The notes under the pieces are model-generated. The model was not told where the DNA came from and ran no database searches. It saw nothing but the letters and a program-made list of their open reading frames with translations. A DNA stretch of 64,000 bases, taken from contig CAKONV010000001.1 of NCBI GenBank assembly GCA_934098295.1, forward strand, positions 124,001 through 188,000, in the 5' to 3' direction. The position numbers and the translations under genes are program-made. Numbering within the stretch: the first letter of the stretch is position 1; each line of letters begins with the position of its first letter. Positions 34,899-43,211 of the stretch are shown in pieces. The stretch comes from an uncultured Bacilli bacterium (lineage in GTDB: Bacteria > Bacillota_I > Bacilli_A > ML615J-28 > CAG-313).

Positions 34899-36611
34899 TT
34901 ATATTTCAAAAATTGCTTTTAATTCTTTTTTTATTAATTCACGTCTTTTTTCAAAGAATATATCAAAATCTTTTAGTTCTAGTGATATTCCTACTGGATG
35001 ATATTTAAAATCATTGCCATTAGCTACCCATTGTTTTAGTGGCATTTTATTTTTACTTTCATTTTCACTACCCTCTAAAAATTGTAAGTTAGGTAATAAG
35101 TTTCTTTTCTTTTGCCAATCAGCAACTTTCTCTTGTGTCAATCCTAATGATGCAATATTTTTATTATCAAATTCAATGTATGGATGGCAATGATCTTGAT
35201 GGAAAGAAACTTGACTTAGTTTTAAGTTGGGATATAAAAGGGACAACAATATATACGTATTTTGACCTTTTTCATAATTATCAAGCCAATAATCAATATC
35301 CATTTTTTCATCAACTTTAAAGGTACGACCGCCAGTCAATGTAACATCATTAAATAAAGACAATGTAAAGGAAGTTTTTTTACAATTAATTGATTTTAAT
35401 GTATTTCTCGTCGAATTTAATGCATTATTGCTTGCAACACCAAACAACCTCTTCGCCATTGATACAGACAAGAACTTTCTTACTTCTTTCATGTCATTGT
35501 CTGATTCCAACTTACCACCTTTAAACAAATAATAAGCTATTGGCATGGTTGCATTATAAGAAGTCAAATTTCCATTATTTAAACCAATCTTAGCAAGTAT
35601 TGATGACATCTTATCTAGTGCATAACTAATTGCATTCCAATTACTTCTTATAGACTCTATTGTCGTTTGAGTCAAAGAATTGATTTTCAAGTTTGTATCT
35701 GCATCAACTAAAACCAAACAAAGTCTCATTACATAATCCCTCGTGAAATTAAATCCATCACCTTTACTATTCATTGTAGCAATTACATTTTCAATATTTT
35801 CCTTGCCATCTTTCCAATCATTTATCAAAGTTGAGAATAATAAATCAGTTTTTGCAAGTTTTCTTCCAGTTGAATTGACTCTCACAAAAATATCTAGGGC
35901 TTCATCATAATCGTTTTCAGCAATGCAATAATAGTGAATTATTCCTTTGCTAGAGGAATCATGTAATCTTTGAAAAAGAACAATTAAATCATCTGAGGCT
36001 TTTTCATCAAATTGTTTTAATATCATGTCTCCAATTAACTTATACAATTCATCAAAAGCCAAGATATTTTTAACTTTATAAAAATTACCAGTTTTGCTTT
36101 CTTCTACTGTTAAAAATACAAACCTCTTTTTAGGATTTTCATCATCAATTTCGGTATCTTTATAATAATCAAGATCATAATATAGTTCTTTTGTCAACCA
36201 TGATTTTGGATTATCATAAGCATTGCCTCGACCACCCTTATAGAATTTGTATGAACCATACAAAGCGATATTTAACGATGTTATTCTTTGTTGGCCATCT
36301 AAGACAATATAATAATCGGCTTCTTCACTTAAAATTTCTGGAACTCTAGCATTTTTAGATTTATCTTTCACATAGTCTCTTAAAAAATAATAGAGATTGG
36401 GTTTGTCATCATTTATTGTTTTTCTATTAGTTTTCCAAAAAATACATGTCCCTACAGGATAATCATCAGCTATTGATTCAAATAATTTTTCTATTTCTTC
36501 TATTTTCCAAACATATTCTCTTTGAATATCTGGTAATAATAGGTTACCATTTTTTGCAAATTTCAGCGCATCTAAAGCACTCATATCTTCATATCTATTA
36601 GTTGCTATCAT
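34899..36611 (-). CDS. GmrSD-type DUF262 protein with DUF1524/HNH-like C-terminus
   Basis: A 570-residue protein. The N-terminal DUF262 domain has LLLPDIQREYVWKIEEIEKL (residues 25-44) and the nucleotide-handling motif VLDGQQRITSLN (about 103-114). The C-terminal part carries QDHCHPYIEF (about 473-482) and NLQFLEGSENESKNK, matching the DH.HP...N..K pattern of DUF1524 HNH nucleases. Fused DUF262-DUF1524 proteins of the GmrSD class are Type IV restriction enzymes that cut modified, typically glucosylated hydroxymethylcytosine, phage DNA; others have unknown targets. Good GAGGATG site. It is 80 bp after an RNase III-like gene and probably in the same transcript. Confidence 0.82.
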   Translation of the reverse strand: MIATNRYEDMSALDALKFAKNGNLLLPDIQREYVWKIEEIEKLFESIADDYPVGTCIFWKTNRKTINDDKPNLYYFLRDYVKDKSKNARVPEILSEEADYYIVLDGQQRITSLNIALYGSYKFYKGGRGNAYDNPKSWLTKELYYDLDYYKDTEIDDENPKKRFVFLTVEESKTGNFYKVKNILAFDELYKLIGDMILKQFDEKASDDLIVLFQRLHDSSSKGIIHYYCIAENDYDEALDIFVRVNSTGRKLAKTDLLFSTLINDWKDGKENIENVIATMNSKGDGFNFTRDYVMRLCLVLVDADTNLKINSLTQTTIESIRSNWNAISYALDKMSSILAKIGLNNGNLTSYNATMPIAYYLFKGGKLESDNDMKEVRKFLSVSMAKRLFGVASNNALNSTRNTLKSINCKKTSFTLSLFNDVTLTGGRTFKVDEKMDIDYWLDNYEKGQNTYILLSLLYPNLKLSQVSFHQDHCHPYIEFDNKNIASLGLTQEKVADWQKKRNLLPNLQFLEGSENESKNKMPLKQWVANGNDFKYHPVGISLELKDFDIFFEKRRELIKKELKAIFEI

Positions 36612-36691
36612 AATTTATTCATCCTCATTTACTTTTTCTAATTTTCATTATAATAATCATTACCAAAGTTAAATTGGCTTGATTCATATTC

Positions 36692-37519
36692 TTAATCTAT
36701 ATCAAATTCATCAGGCAAATTAAAATGTTTACAAAGAACTAAATACGCAGCGTATCTTTTAGCTTCTTTCTTTGATGTCGCATATGCAATTCCTTGTATA
36801 TTCCAGTCTCTAATAATACAAATGCATTTCCACATGAACCGACCATCGTTCATCTCAACTTGGTTGTCTGATATATCATATTCAGGAATAGAACATCTAC
36901 CATGTTCTGCAAATTCCTTTAATGTAGTAACAGCGTTCTCAAACTTGAACTTGTCAGGTCTTTCTTCTTCGGTATCAATATCCTCTAAGAAATTTTCTAT
37001 TTGTAGCATAACTTCTACTGAATTTTGAATTTTATCATGATTCCAATTTGAATCAATAGCAATAGCTCCTAAGATTGCTTCAAATAAATCCGCTTTTACT
37101 TTTTCCTGAGTAACCACATTATTTTTGACATCAGTATCACCTAAGTACAAGTACTTGGCAAATCCAAACTTATCAATTCTTTTTGCAAGTGTTTTATTAG
37201 ATACAATTTCTTTTTTTAATTGAGTGAAATCAGACTCATTTTTATGGGCAACAATACAAAATTCATCGTTATCGTTTTCTTTGTCATAGTAATCAGATTG
37301 ATGTTTTAAAAAACCAAACTCCTCTGCAATAATTTTTACCACATAGAAATCTAATACCTTATCACCAATAAATTCTAAGACCTCATTGTTTTCTCCGCCA
37401 TATTGAGCGGAATACGAACTTCTAGTAAATGCTTGTAAAAGCAAATCTTTGTTGTTAAAGTAATAATCAATTTTTGATTGCACTTCATCGATGTGTTCAA
37501 TTAAACTTAACATTTTCAT
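36692..37519 (-). CDS. Accessory RNase III-like protein with dsRNA-binding domain
   Basis: A 275-residue protein. The RNase III signature is NNEVLEFIGDKVLDFYV (44-60), supplying E46, E49 and D53. The second acidic pair is in KADLFEAILGA (D144, E147), so the metal site looks complete. About 25-30 extra residues, rich in acidic and aromatic residues, lie between the two motifs (about 72-100) compared with housekeeping RNase III. A double-stranded-RNA-binding domain follows (about 195-265, ending KKEAKRYAAYLVL). Housekeeping rnc normally sits with smc or acpP; here the gene is beside a GmrSD-type gene in an accessory region, so a specialised role is likely. Start has AAGGAG. Confidence 0.8.
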   Translation of the reverse strand: MKMLSLIEHIDEVQSKIDYYFNNKDLLLQAFTRSSYSAQYGGENNEVLEFIGDKVLDFYVVKIIAEEFGFLKHQSDYYDKENDNDEFCIVAHKNESDFTQLKKEIVSNKTLAKRIDKFGFAKYLYLGDTDVKNNVVTQEKVKADLFEAILGAIAIDSNWNHDKIQNSVEVMLQIENFLEDIDTEEERPDKFKFENAVTTLKEFAEHGRCSIPEYDISDNQVEMNDGRFMWKCICIIRDWNIQGIAYATSKKEAKRYAAYLVLCKHFNLPDEFDID

Positions 37520-37784
37520 TTTTCTTTCTCCTTAAATTACAGTTTTTATTAGAGGAAAAGAAAAAAAGACCACAACAAAAAAATACAGTCCATCCTTAGG
37601 AAAATAGACTAATTCTTTTTACAAGGTCTAATTTTATCAAAATAATATTTGTAAGATTTTCTACTTAATCTCTCCCACTTGCATAAAAGAAATTAAACAA
37701 ATTACATTACTCAACTACTTTGAGGAAACTTACCCTTTTCTCATCTAACAACTATATTATACCAAAATTTTTCTTTCTTGTCTA
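37520..37784 (-). promoter_or_regulatory. Promoter and ~230-base structured leader of the RNase III/DUF262 operon
   Basis: Minus-strand TAGACA (37779-37784) and TATAAT (37756-37761), 17 bases apart, start a transcript near 37749. The leader to ATG 37519 is about 230 bases, contains no convincing open frame and has at least two hairpins. One is CTCAA-AGTA-GTTGAG. The other is a stem with AGTC/GACT and TCC/GGA pairs (about 37585-37610) directly followed by a T-run, which could act as an attenuator. No T-box or known riboswitch core was recognised. The upstream part of the gap (37785-38015) holds a terminator and a repeat. Confidence 0.5.
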
Positions 37785-37828
37785 TAGTTTTAATGTTTTT
37801 TTAAGCATAATAATCGTTTTTTATTAAA

Positions 37829-37868
37829 AAAAAGCAACTGCTCAAGGGGATTTGAGCAGTTGCTTTTT
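37829..37868 (-). terminator. Perfect 17-bp hairpin terminator
   Basis: AAAAAGCAACTGCTCAA (37829-37845) and its exact complement (37852-37868) around a six-base loop, with T-runs on both sides. It ends the flavodoxin operon on the minus strand. Confidence 0.75.
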
Positions 37869-37882
37869 GGGGACAAGATAAT
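37858..37882 (+). repeat. 25-bp repeat, right copy
   Basis: Same orientation as 33379-33403 with two mismatches. It begins in the 3' arm of the terminator hairpin and continues into GGGGACAAGATAAT. The two copies bracket the transposase remnant, the DUF262 gene and the RNase III gene, about 4.5 kb. Confidence 0.6.
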
Positions 37883-38015
37883 AATTATATTTTACATAAA
37901 TATATTTAATCTTTATTTTATATTAAAAAGGTTTGAGAAGATCGAGATGAGGAGAAAATTAATTATTGTCTTGCTTTTTTAAGATTAAATATTTCTAAAA
38001 GAATTAATTGTTAAG

Positions 38016-38621
38016 TTATTTTGTTAAGTTTAGACTATCTAACCATTTACAAACTTCATTTGGGTTTGCTGATGAGGAGAATCTTTTGCCATCTATCCAA
38101 GTAGTAGTATTTGCTACTAAGGGGTGTAAAAGGGTTGCACTAGAACCTAGGGGACTAGATGCTGATGTACAAAAAGGAACAATAGTTTTGTTAGAAAAGT
38201 CATAACTTTCTAAAAATGTATAAACGATTTTAGGAGCTTTTCCCCACCAAATAGGGTAAGCTAATATTATTGTATCGTATTTTTCGATGTTTGATACATT
38301 TGTTTTAATTTCAGGTCTTGCATCATCGTTGCTATTTTCCATGCTTGATCTCGATGAGCTATTACTATAATCTAAATCCGCGGAAGTGTATTTTTCTTTT
38401 GGTTCTATTTCATATAGGGTAGCATTAAAGTGGTTGCTAACTTCTTCGGCTAGTTTTTTAGTATGTCCAGTTGCGGAAAAATAAGCAACAAGGATGGTAC
38501 TATTCTCGTTATTATTGTTATTGTTATCTTGATTATCGTTTGTAGTGTTTCCACAACTATTTAACAATAAAACAAAGATAAAAATAAAGGTTAAGATAAT
38601 GTTAATTTTTAATAATTTCAT
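38016..38621 (-). CDS. Flavodoxin-family lipoprotein
   Basis: A 201-residue protein with a lipoprotein signal (lipobox LNSC, Cys23), an asparagine-rich linker (about 26-41), and a flavodoxin domain. The FMN phosphate loop is VAYFSATGHTKKLAEE and later FMN contacts are LAYPIWWGKAPKIVYTFLES. Such exported flavodoxins carry electrons or reduce substrates at the outer membrane face; the substrate is unknown. It overlaps the preceding flavoprotein gene by four bases (ATGA). Both are divergent from a LysR regulator that may control them. Confidence 0.8.
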   Translation of the reverse strand: MKLLKINIILTFIFIFVLLLNSCGNTTNDNQDNNNNNNENSTILVAYFSATGHTKKLAEEVSNHFNATLYEIEPKEKYTSADLDYSNSSSRSSMENSNDDARPEIKTNVSNIEKYDTIILAYPIWWGKAPKIVYTFLESYDFSNKTIVPFCTSASSPLGSSATLLHPLVANTTTWIDGKRFSSSANPNEVCKWLDSLNLTK

Positions 38622-39157
38622 AGGCTTGCTCCTAATTTATAAGCTTTATTTAATAAATCTTTTTGTTGTTCTACTTCTTTTGGTCCCGTTAGGGCACCAG
38701 CATTGATTGATTCTTTTAACGTAGCGTTAGAAAAACAATCTACCCAACCTTTTAAGCCATTATAGGCGGTAGTGAAAGTATCATTTTCATTTTCGGCCGC
38801 GGTAAAGATGGCATAAATTTTTTTAAAGTTATAAGAAGTATTATATAATGGATTTAATCTATCTAGTAAGGTTTTTAGCTGTCCACTTAGTTCATAATAA
38901 TAGATTGGTGTTGCAAAAACGATTATATCGGCATTCTTTACTTTTTCTAGAATTTCTTCAGTATCATCTTTTAATACGCATTTACCAGTTTTTTGACAGG
39001 TTAAGCAACCAATACAAAATTTAATTGTTTTGTTTTTTAAGCTTACTTCTTCTACTTCATGACCAGCATCTATTGCTCCTTTTTTTAAATATGAGGCTAA
39101 AATATCTGAATTACTGTTATTTCTTAAACTAGTAGTTATAATTAATACTTTACTCAT
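38618..39157 (-). CDS. NADPH-dependent FMN reductase/flavodoxin-like protein
   Basis: A 179-residue cytoplasmic flavoprotein starting at ATG 39155-39157 with an upstream GAGGG; a GTG-initiated frame to 39205 adds a basic leader without a site. It has KVLIITTSLRNNSNSDILAS (phosphate loop), a ferredoxin-like cysteine pair CIGCLTCQKTGKCVLKDD typical of the iron-sulfur-flavoprotein-like NAD(P)H oxidoreductase group, and ADIIVFATPIYYYELSGQLK. Likely reduces quinones or small electrophiles with FMN. Co-translated with the flavodoxin lipoprotein. Confidence 0.82.
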   Translation of the reverse strand: MSKVLIITTSLRNNSNSDILASYLKKGAIDAGHEVEEVSLKNKTIKFCIGCLTCQKTGKCVLKDDTEEILEKVKNADIIVFATPIYYYELSGQLKTLLDRLNPLYNTSYNFKKIYAIFTAAENENDTFTTAYNGLKGWVDCFSNATLKESINAGALTGPKEVEQQKDLLNKAYKLGASL

Positions 39158-39326
39158 TTTTTTTACTTTCCCTCTTTTTCTTTTACCAATTATTTTCTTA
39201 TTCACTTATATTTTAACACATTTTCCCAAAATTACAAATATTTATATCTTATATCGTGATATGATTGACAGGAATATCATAGTTTGATATAATTACTATA
39301 TATAATAAGGAAGGAAAATAAAAAAA

Positions 39327-40187
39327 ATGGAAACAAGAGTTTTAAGATATTTTATTGAAATTGCTAGATGTGGTAGTATGACCAAAGCTGCTGAGGTTTT
39401 ACATGTTTCTCAATCCGCTTTATCTAAACAAATGAATAGTCTTGAAGAGGAATTAGGTAAAAAGCTTTTTAGAAGGGGCAGTAGAAATGTATTTTTAACT
39501 GAGGAAGGTTTAATTTTTAAAAAAAGAGCTGAAGATATTGTTGACATGATTGATAAAACCAAAAAAGAATTTGAAACAATGTCTGATCTTCAAGGTGGTG
39601 ACGTCTATTTAGGATGTGCGGAAAGTTATTTAATGAGTTATGTTGCCAAAAAAATTAAAGAACTAAAAAAAAGATATCCTTTATTTAGATATCATATTAT
39701 AAGTGGTGATAGACTTGTTGTTCTTGACCGTCTTGACCGAGGTCTTCTTGATTTTGGGGTTGTAGTGGAAAGGCCAAATCATGATAAATATTCCTTTATT
39801 GAACTTCCCGGAAGTAATAAATGGGGTGTTATAATGAGAAAAGATCATGAACTAGCTAATAAAGAAAAAATAATGGTTGAAGATTTATATGGTTATGAAC
39901 TTATTTGTTCAGAGCAATCGATTGAAGTTGACATTTCAAGATGGTGTGGTAAAAAAGTTGATAAACTTAATTTTACGGGTACCACTAATTTAGCTTATAA
40001 TGGTAGTATTTTTGTTAAAGAGGGACTTGGTTTAATGTTATGTCTTGAACATTTAACTGATAAGGGGTTTGATGATGATTTAGTTTTTAAATATCTATAT
40101 CCTACCTTGGAAAATAAGTTATATTTAATATGGAACAAGTATCAAGTTTTTTCTCCCATAGCTAATAAATTTTTGGAAATATTTTAG
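39327..40187 (+). CDS. LysR-family transcriptional regulator
   Basis: A 286-residue LTTR. The N-terminal helix-turn-helix is METRVLRYFIEIARCGSMTK with AAEVLHVSQSALSKQMNSLE (residues 1-60). The effector domain starts with GDVYLGCAESYLMSYVAKKI. It is divergent from the flavoprotein pair with 169 bp between the starts, the classic layout for LysR control of neighbouring genes; the inducer is unknown. Start follows AAGGAAGG. Confidence 0.9.
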   Translation: METRVLRYFIEIARCGSMTKAAEVLHVSQSALSKQMNSLEEELGKKLFRRGSRNVFLTEEGLIFKKRAEDIVDMIDKTKKEFETMSDLQGGDVYLGCAESYLMSYVAKKIKELKKRYPLFRYHIISGDRLVVLDRLDRGLLDFGVVVERPNHDKYSFIELPGSNKWGVIMRKDHELANKEKIMVEDLYGYELICSEQSIEVDISRWCGKKVDKLNFTGTTNLAYNGSIFVKEGLGLMLCLEHLTDKGFDDDLVFKYLYPTLENKLYLIWNKYQVFSPIANKFLEIF

Positions 40188-40189
40188 TA

Positions 40190-40303
40190 GTTGAAAAATG
40201 CATGCCCCGGGATGGACATGCATTTTCCAATAATTATATATAAACAAAAAGTAAGAAGTCCTACATGAATTTTTTTGATACGGAATATATAATTATGTAG
40301 GAC
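40190..40303 (-). ncRNA. Candidate intergenic small RNA A
   Basis: A promoter at 40310-40338 would start a minus-strand transcript near 40303, exactly at a 9-bp hairpin arm GTCCTACAT (complement at 40258-40266). The transcript would end at the stem AAAATGCATG/CATGCATTTT (about 40195-40226), followed by TTTTTC. Length is about 112 bases and no open frame with a ribosome site is present. The terminator stem also ends the plus-strand lysR transcript. It resembles unit B at 60235-60325 in having the same promoter type. Confidence 0.5.
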
Positions 40304-40309
40304 ACTAAT

Positions 40310-40345
40310 ATTATATAACAATTCGATTTTTAATGCAAGCGTTTT
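40310..40345 (-). promoter_or_regulatory. Promoter with cre-like core over the -35 (unit A)
   Basis: Minus-strand TTGCAT (40333-40338) and TATAAT (40310-40315) with 17-base spacing; AAAACGCTTGCAT overlaps the -35. The cre match is 13 of 15. Similar promoters occur at 60332-60366 and 51841-51879. Confidence 0.6.
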
Positions 40346-40392
40346 ACTTAATTTTTACTAGAAATTTTAAAATAGGCGATAAGAATGATAAT

Positions 40393-41571
40393 TTATAGCA
40401 TTGATTCTAAGGGAGAAGCTAGTCCCATGGGAAACATTGTGTCTTTAAAATACTTACTGAATAGGTAAGTGTCCATAATTCTTACTAAAAAAATTGATAT
40501 AACGTTATGAATGAAAGTTACAATAGATTTATTGATACCACATAAATATCCATTCATACAGAAGGTAAAACCAACTAAAATACAATCAATAGAATATGAT
40601 CTTAAATAAGTTGAGGCGACTTTTATTACTTCTTCATCTTTTGAGAATATACTTGCTAGAGTATTTGGCATAATTTCGGACATTAAACACATTAATGAGC
40701 CAAAAGATACACAAATAATTATTCCCCATCTTAAAGTTTCTTTAGCTCGATCCATCTTTCCCGCTCCATAGTTTTGAGCTGTAAATGCAGATAGAGCTGA
40801 CAACATGGAGGATGGTAAAATAAACATAAACATGATTATATTTTCTACTACTCCTGCAGCTGCTGAAGAGTCCAAGCTTCTAAGATTGGCAATAGATGTT
40901 AAAATCATGAAAGATACACTAATTAACATATCTTGTAAGGCAATAGGTAAGCCTACGGATATGATTTTTTTCATTTCCGTTTTAGATGGTTTTATTTTTT
41001 CATCTGTTTCTATTAAAAGAATAGTTTTTCTTTTTTAATAGAATATACCCGATTATAGAACTTATCATTTGAGCTAAAGTTGTAGCTATAGCAAAAATCG
41101 TAACCATAGTTTAAAGACACCAGCTAAAAGAAAATCAAAAGCAATATTAAAAATGCAAGCTATTAAAACGGTGTACATTGGGGTTTTACTATCACCATAG
41201 GCCTGCATAACTGAAGATATAACGTTAAATAAAATAATAAAGGGGATTCCTATAAGAAGGCCAAATATTAAAAATAAGAAAATGGCACTTTTATAGGCTT
41301 TATAAGAGTTATTTTAATCTTTACTGCCAATGTATTTTTCCATTATAACCGTAATTTCCATTGAACAACCAATTATAAAGCTGCTAATAAGCTGCATTAG
41401 TTGGCTACCAATATTTACAGCCGAGGTTGCTGATGAAGTGTTAAATCTACCAACAACGAATATATCAACACCACCATATAGAGCTTGTAAAAGATTAGCT
41501 ATAAAAAAAAGGTATTAAAAATTTTAATAAGACCTTTAATACTTTTCCTTCGGTTAAGTCATTGTTCATAG
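40393..41571 (-). pseudogene. Decayed MATE-family efflux pump
   Basis: The stretch reads as a MATE transporter from MNNDLTEGKVLKVLLKFLIP at the right, through ALYGGVDIFVVGRFNTSSAT and FNVISSVMQAYGDSKTP, to SVGLPIALQDMLISVSF and AFTAQNYGAGKMDRAKETLR at the left. It has several breaks: a T8 run frameshift near 41515, a TAA after KYIGSKD near 41315, a missing block of about 45 residues between transmembrane segments 3 and 5, further shifts near 41100 and 41030, and a shortened 3' end. Only the last 193 codons (40393-40974) are open. It is non-functional. Confidence 0.8.
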
Positions 41572-41599
41572 AATTCTCCTTTTTGTTTTACAAATTTAA

Positions 41600-41623
41600 G
41601 AGGAATAGTTTCTACTATTCCTC
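41600..41623. terminator. 10-bp hairpin at the end of the map operon
   Basis: GAGGAATAGT and ACTATTCCTC pair around TTCT; the T-run is better on the plus strand. It overlaps the last codons of the 41615-42190 gene and precedes the MATE remnant start. Confidence 0.5.
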
Positions 41624-42190
41624 GTTTTTGTTAATAAAAATGGCATTTTGTAAGCGAATTTCTTTAATTAATTGCTGTCTTAATTTATGACGCTCCATAA
41701 ATAATAATTGCGTACCTTCCCAGACAAATACCCAAGCGACAATGTCTAATACTTCTTTGATGACATCATCAAAAGAAATATAATCAAGAGAAGATAAGGT
41801 AATCATTATACATAAGATAACAATACCAATTCCCATAAAGGATATGGCCGAATTATTATTATGTTTTAAGTCTTGATAGGCATTGTAAATTCTAGCTTTA
41901 TAATAATGTTTTTTAGCTTTTGATAAAACATCTAATTCATCATTTGTTAATCCATTTATATAAATTTTGATTTTTTTGTTTTTGTTTAAGCTTAAATAGT
42001 GATTATCTAATATGCTGGCAAATTCTTCGGTAATAATAGGATTATCAAGAGGAGCAAAATCAGATAATACATTGTTCAAGCTTTCAACTTTTAAGCTAAA
42101 TGAAGTTGCTTCTTTGGTTTTTAGTTCATCTTCTTTTATTTCTGATATTATCTCTCTTGCTTTTTTAGCTATTTCATTTTCTTGTTTCAT
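41615..42190 (-). CDS. Conserved-looking membrane protein of unknown function
   Basis: A 191-residue protein with a charged, helical N-terminal part (about residues 1-110, NEIAKKAREIISEIKEDELK start) and two hydrophobic segments (about 113-132, FMGIGIVILCIMITLSSLDY, and 143-160), then a basic tail. It resembles no family I can name. It starts 13 bases after map, with an AAGGAAA site, so the two are co-transcribed. Confidence 0.65.
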   Translation of the reverse strand: MKQENEIAKKAREIISEIKEDELKTKEATSFSLKVESLNNVLSDFAPLDNPIITEEFASILDNHYLSLNKNKKIKIYINGLTNDELDVLSKAKKHYYKARIYNAYQDLKHNNNSAISFMGIGIVILCIMITLSSLDYISFDDVIKEVLDIVAWVFVWEGTQLLFMERHKLRQQLIKEIRLQNAIFINKNEE

Positions 42191-42203
42191 TAATTGTTTT
42201 TCC

Positions 42204-43031
42204 TTAATGAGTTAAAATTTCACAACCATCTTCGGTCATTACAAAAGTGTGTTCCCATTGAGCAGAAAGTTTTCCATCCCAAGTATAAATGGTCCAACCA
42301 TTACTGATATCTTCATAAATCTTAGCTGTTCCTTCATTTACCATTGGTTCAATGGTAAATACCATTCCTGGAACTAGTAACATACCCGTTCCATATTTAG
42401 AAACATGGCTAACAAAAGGATCTTCATGCATAGCAAGACCAACTCCGTGACCGCCAATTTCTCTAACAACTGAAAAGCCATTTTCTTTAGCGTGTCTATT
42501 TATAATGCCACCAATGTCACCTAAATGAGATACCCAAGGTTTTAAGTCTTTAAAAGCAAGAGTTAAACATTCTTTAGTAACTCTAACAAGTTTTTCGGCT
42601 TTTGGTGAAGCTTTACCAATTATATACATTCTTGAAGCATCCGCAAAGTAACCTTTATAAATTGTCGTTACATCAACGTTAACAATATCTCCTTCTTTCA
42701 AGATTTCTTTTTTAGAAGGAATACCATGACATACAGCATCATTAACCGATACACAAACACTTTTAGGAAAACCTTCATAGTTTAATGGAGCTGGAATGGC
42801 ACTATGGCTAATTGTATAATTATGAACTAAAGTATTGATGTCTTCGGTTGACATACCAGCATGAATATTTAATTCCATCATATCTAAGATACCAGTATTA
42901 ATAACACCAGCTACTCTTATTCCTTCAATTTGTTCTTTAGTCTTAATCATTTCATTAGTTGGGACAACTACACCTTTACTTCTTAATTCTTCTAATTTTT
43001 TAATTGTATTTAAATATGTTTCGTCATTCAT
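42204..43031 (-). CDS. map: Type I methionine aminopeptidase
   Basis: A 275-residue pita-bread-fold enzyme removing N-terminal methionine. Metal ligands appear in VDVTTIYKGYFADASRMY (two Asp), GGHGVGLAMHEDP (His), FTIEPMV (Glu) and QWEHTFVMTE (Glu); the substrate histidine is in DAVCHGIPS. The N-terminal extension of about 25 residues before the catalytic core is longer than in the E. coli enzyme. The ATG at 43029-43031 follows AAAAGGTG; a GTG nine bases upstream is part of that site. It is not in the usual ribosomal-protein/adk cluster, so it may be a second map gene. Confidence 0.9.
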   Translation of the reverse strand: MNDETYLNTIKKLEELRSKGVVVPTNEMIKTKEQIEGIRVAGVINTGILDMMELNIHAGMSTEDINTLVHNYTISHSAIPAPLNYEGFPKSVCVSVNDAVCHGIPSKKEILKEGDIVNVDVTTIYKGYFADASRMYIIGKASPKAEKLVRVTKECLTLAFKDLKPWVSHLGDIGGIINRHAKENGFSVVREIGGHGVGLAMHEDPFVSHVSKYGTGMLLVPGMVFTIEPMVNEGTAKIYEDISNGWTIYTWDGKLSAQWEHTFVMTEDGCEILTH

Positions 43032-43147
43032 TTTTTTCACCTTTTACCTGTTACTATTATAGCACTTTTTACCAATTTTACAAAATTTTATGCTTATATC
43101 AAAAATACTTTAAAATATAAAAATTATTTAATTTGTATTCATAGTAA

Positions 43148-43200
43148 AAGAAAAAGGTGCTTACAGCTCCATAAAAGGAAAGGCCATAAGCACTTTTTTT
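43148..43200 (-). terminator. Terminator of the giant lipoprotein gene
   Basis: AAAGTGCTTA and TAAGCACCTTT pair across about 24 loop bases, with T-rich tails; it is directly after the stop at 43212. Confidence 0.6.
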
Positions 43201-43211
43201 ATAAATATCGA

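Noticed and set aside
37520..37749. T-box or known riboswitch in the RNase III leader
   Set aside because: No AGGGTGGNACCGCG-like T-box core and no recognised aptamer core; the downstream genes are not metabolic.
38008..38205. Plus-strand 65-codon frame opposite the flavodoxin lipoprotein
   Set aside because: Antisense to a clear flavodoxin domain; no ribosome site or homology.
40258..40303. Insertion-sequence ends at the 9-bp inverted repeat GTCCTACAT/ATGTAGGAC
   Set aside because: Only 28 bases lie between the arms, and the right arm coincides with a predicted transcript start, so an RNA hairpin is the better reading.
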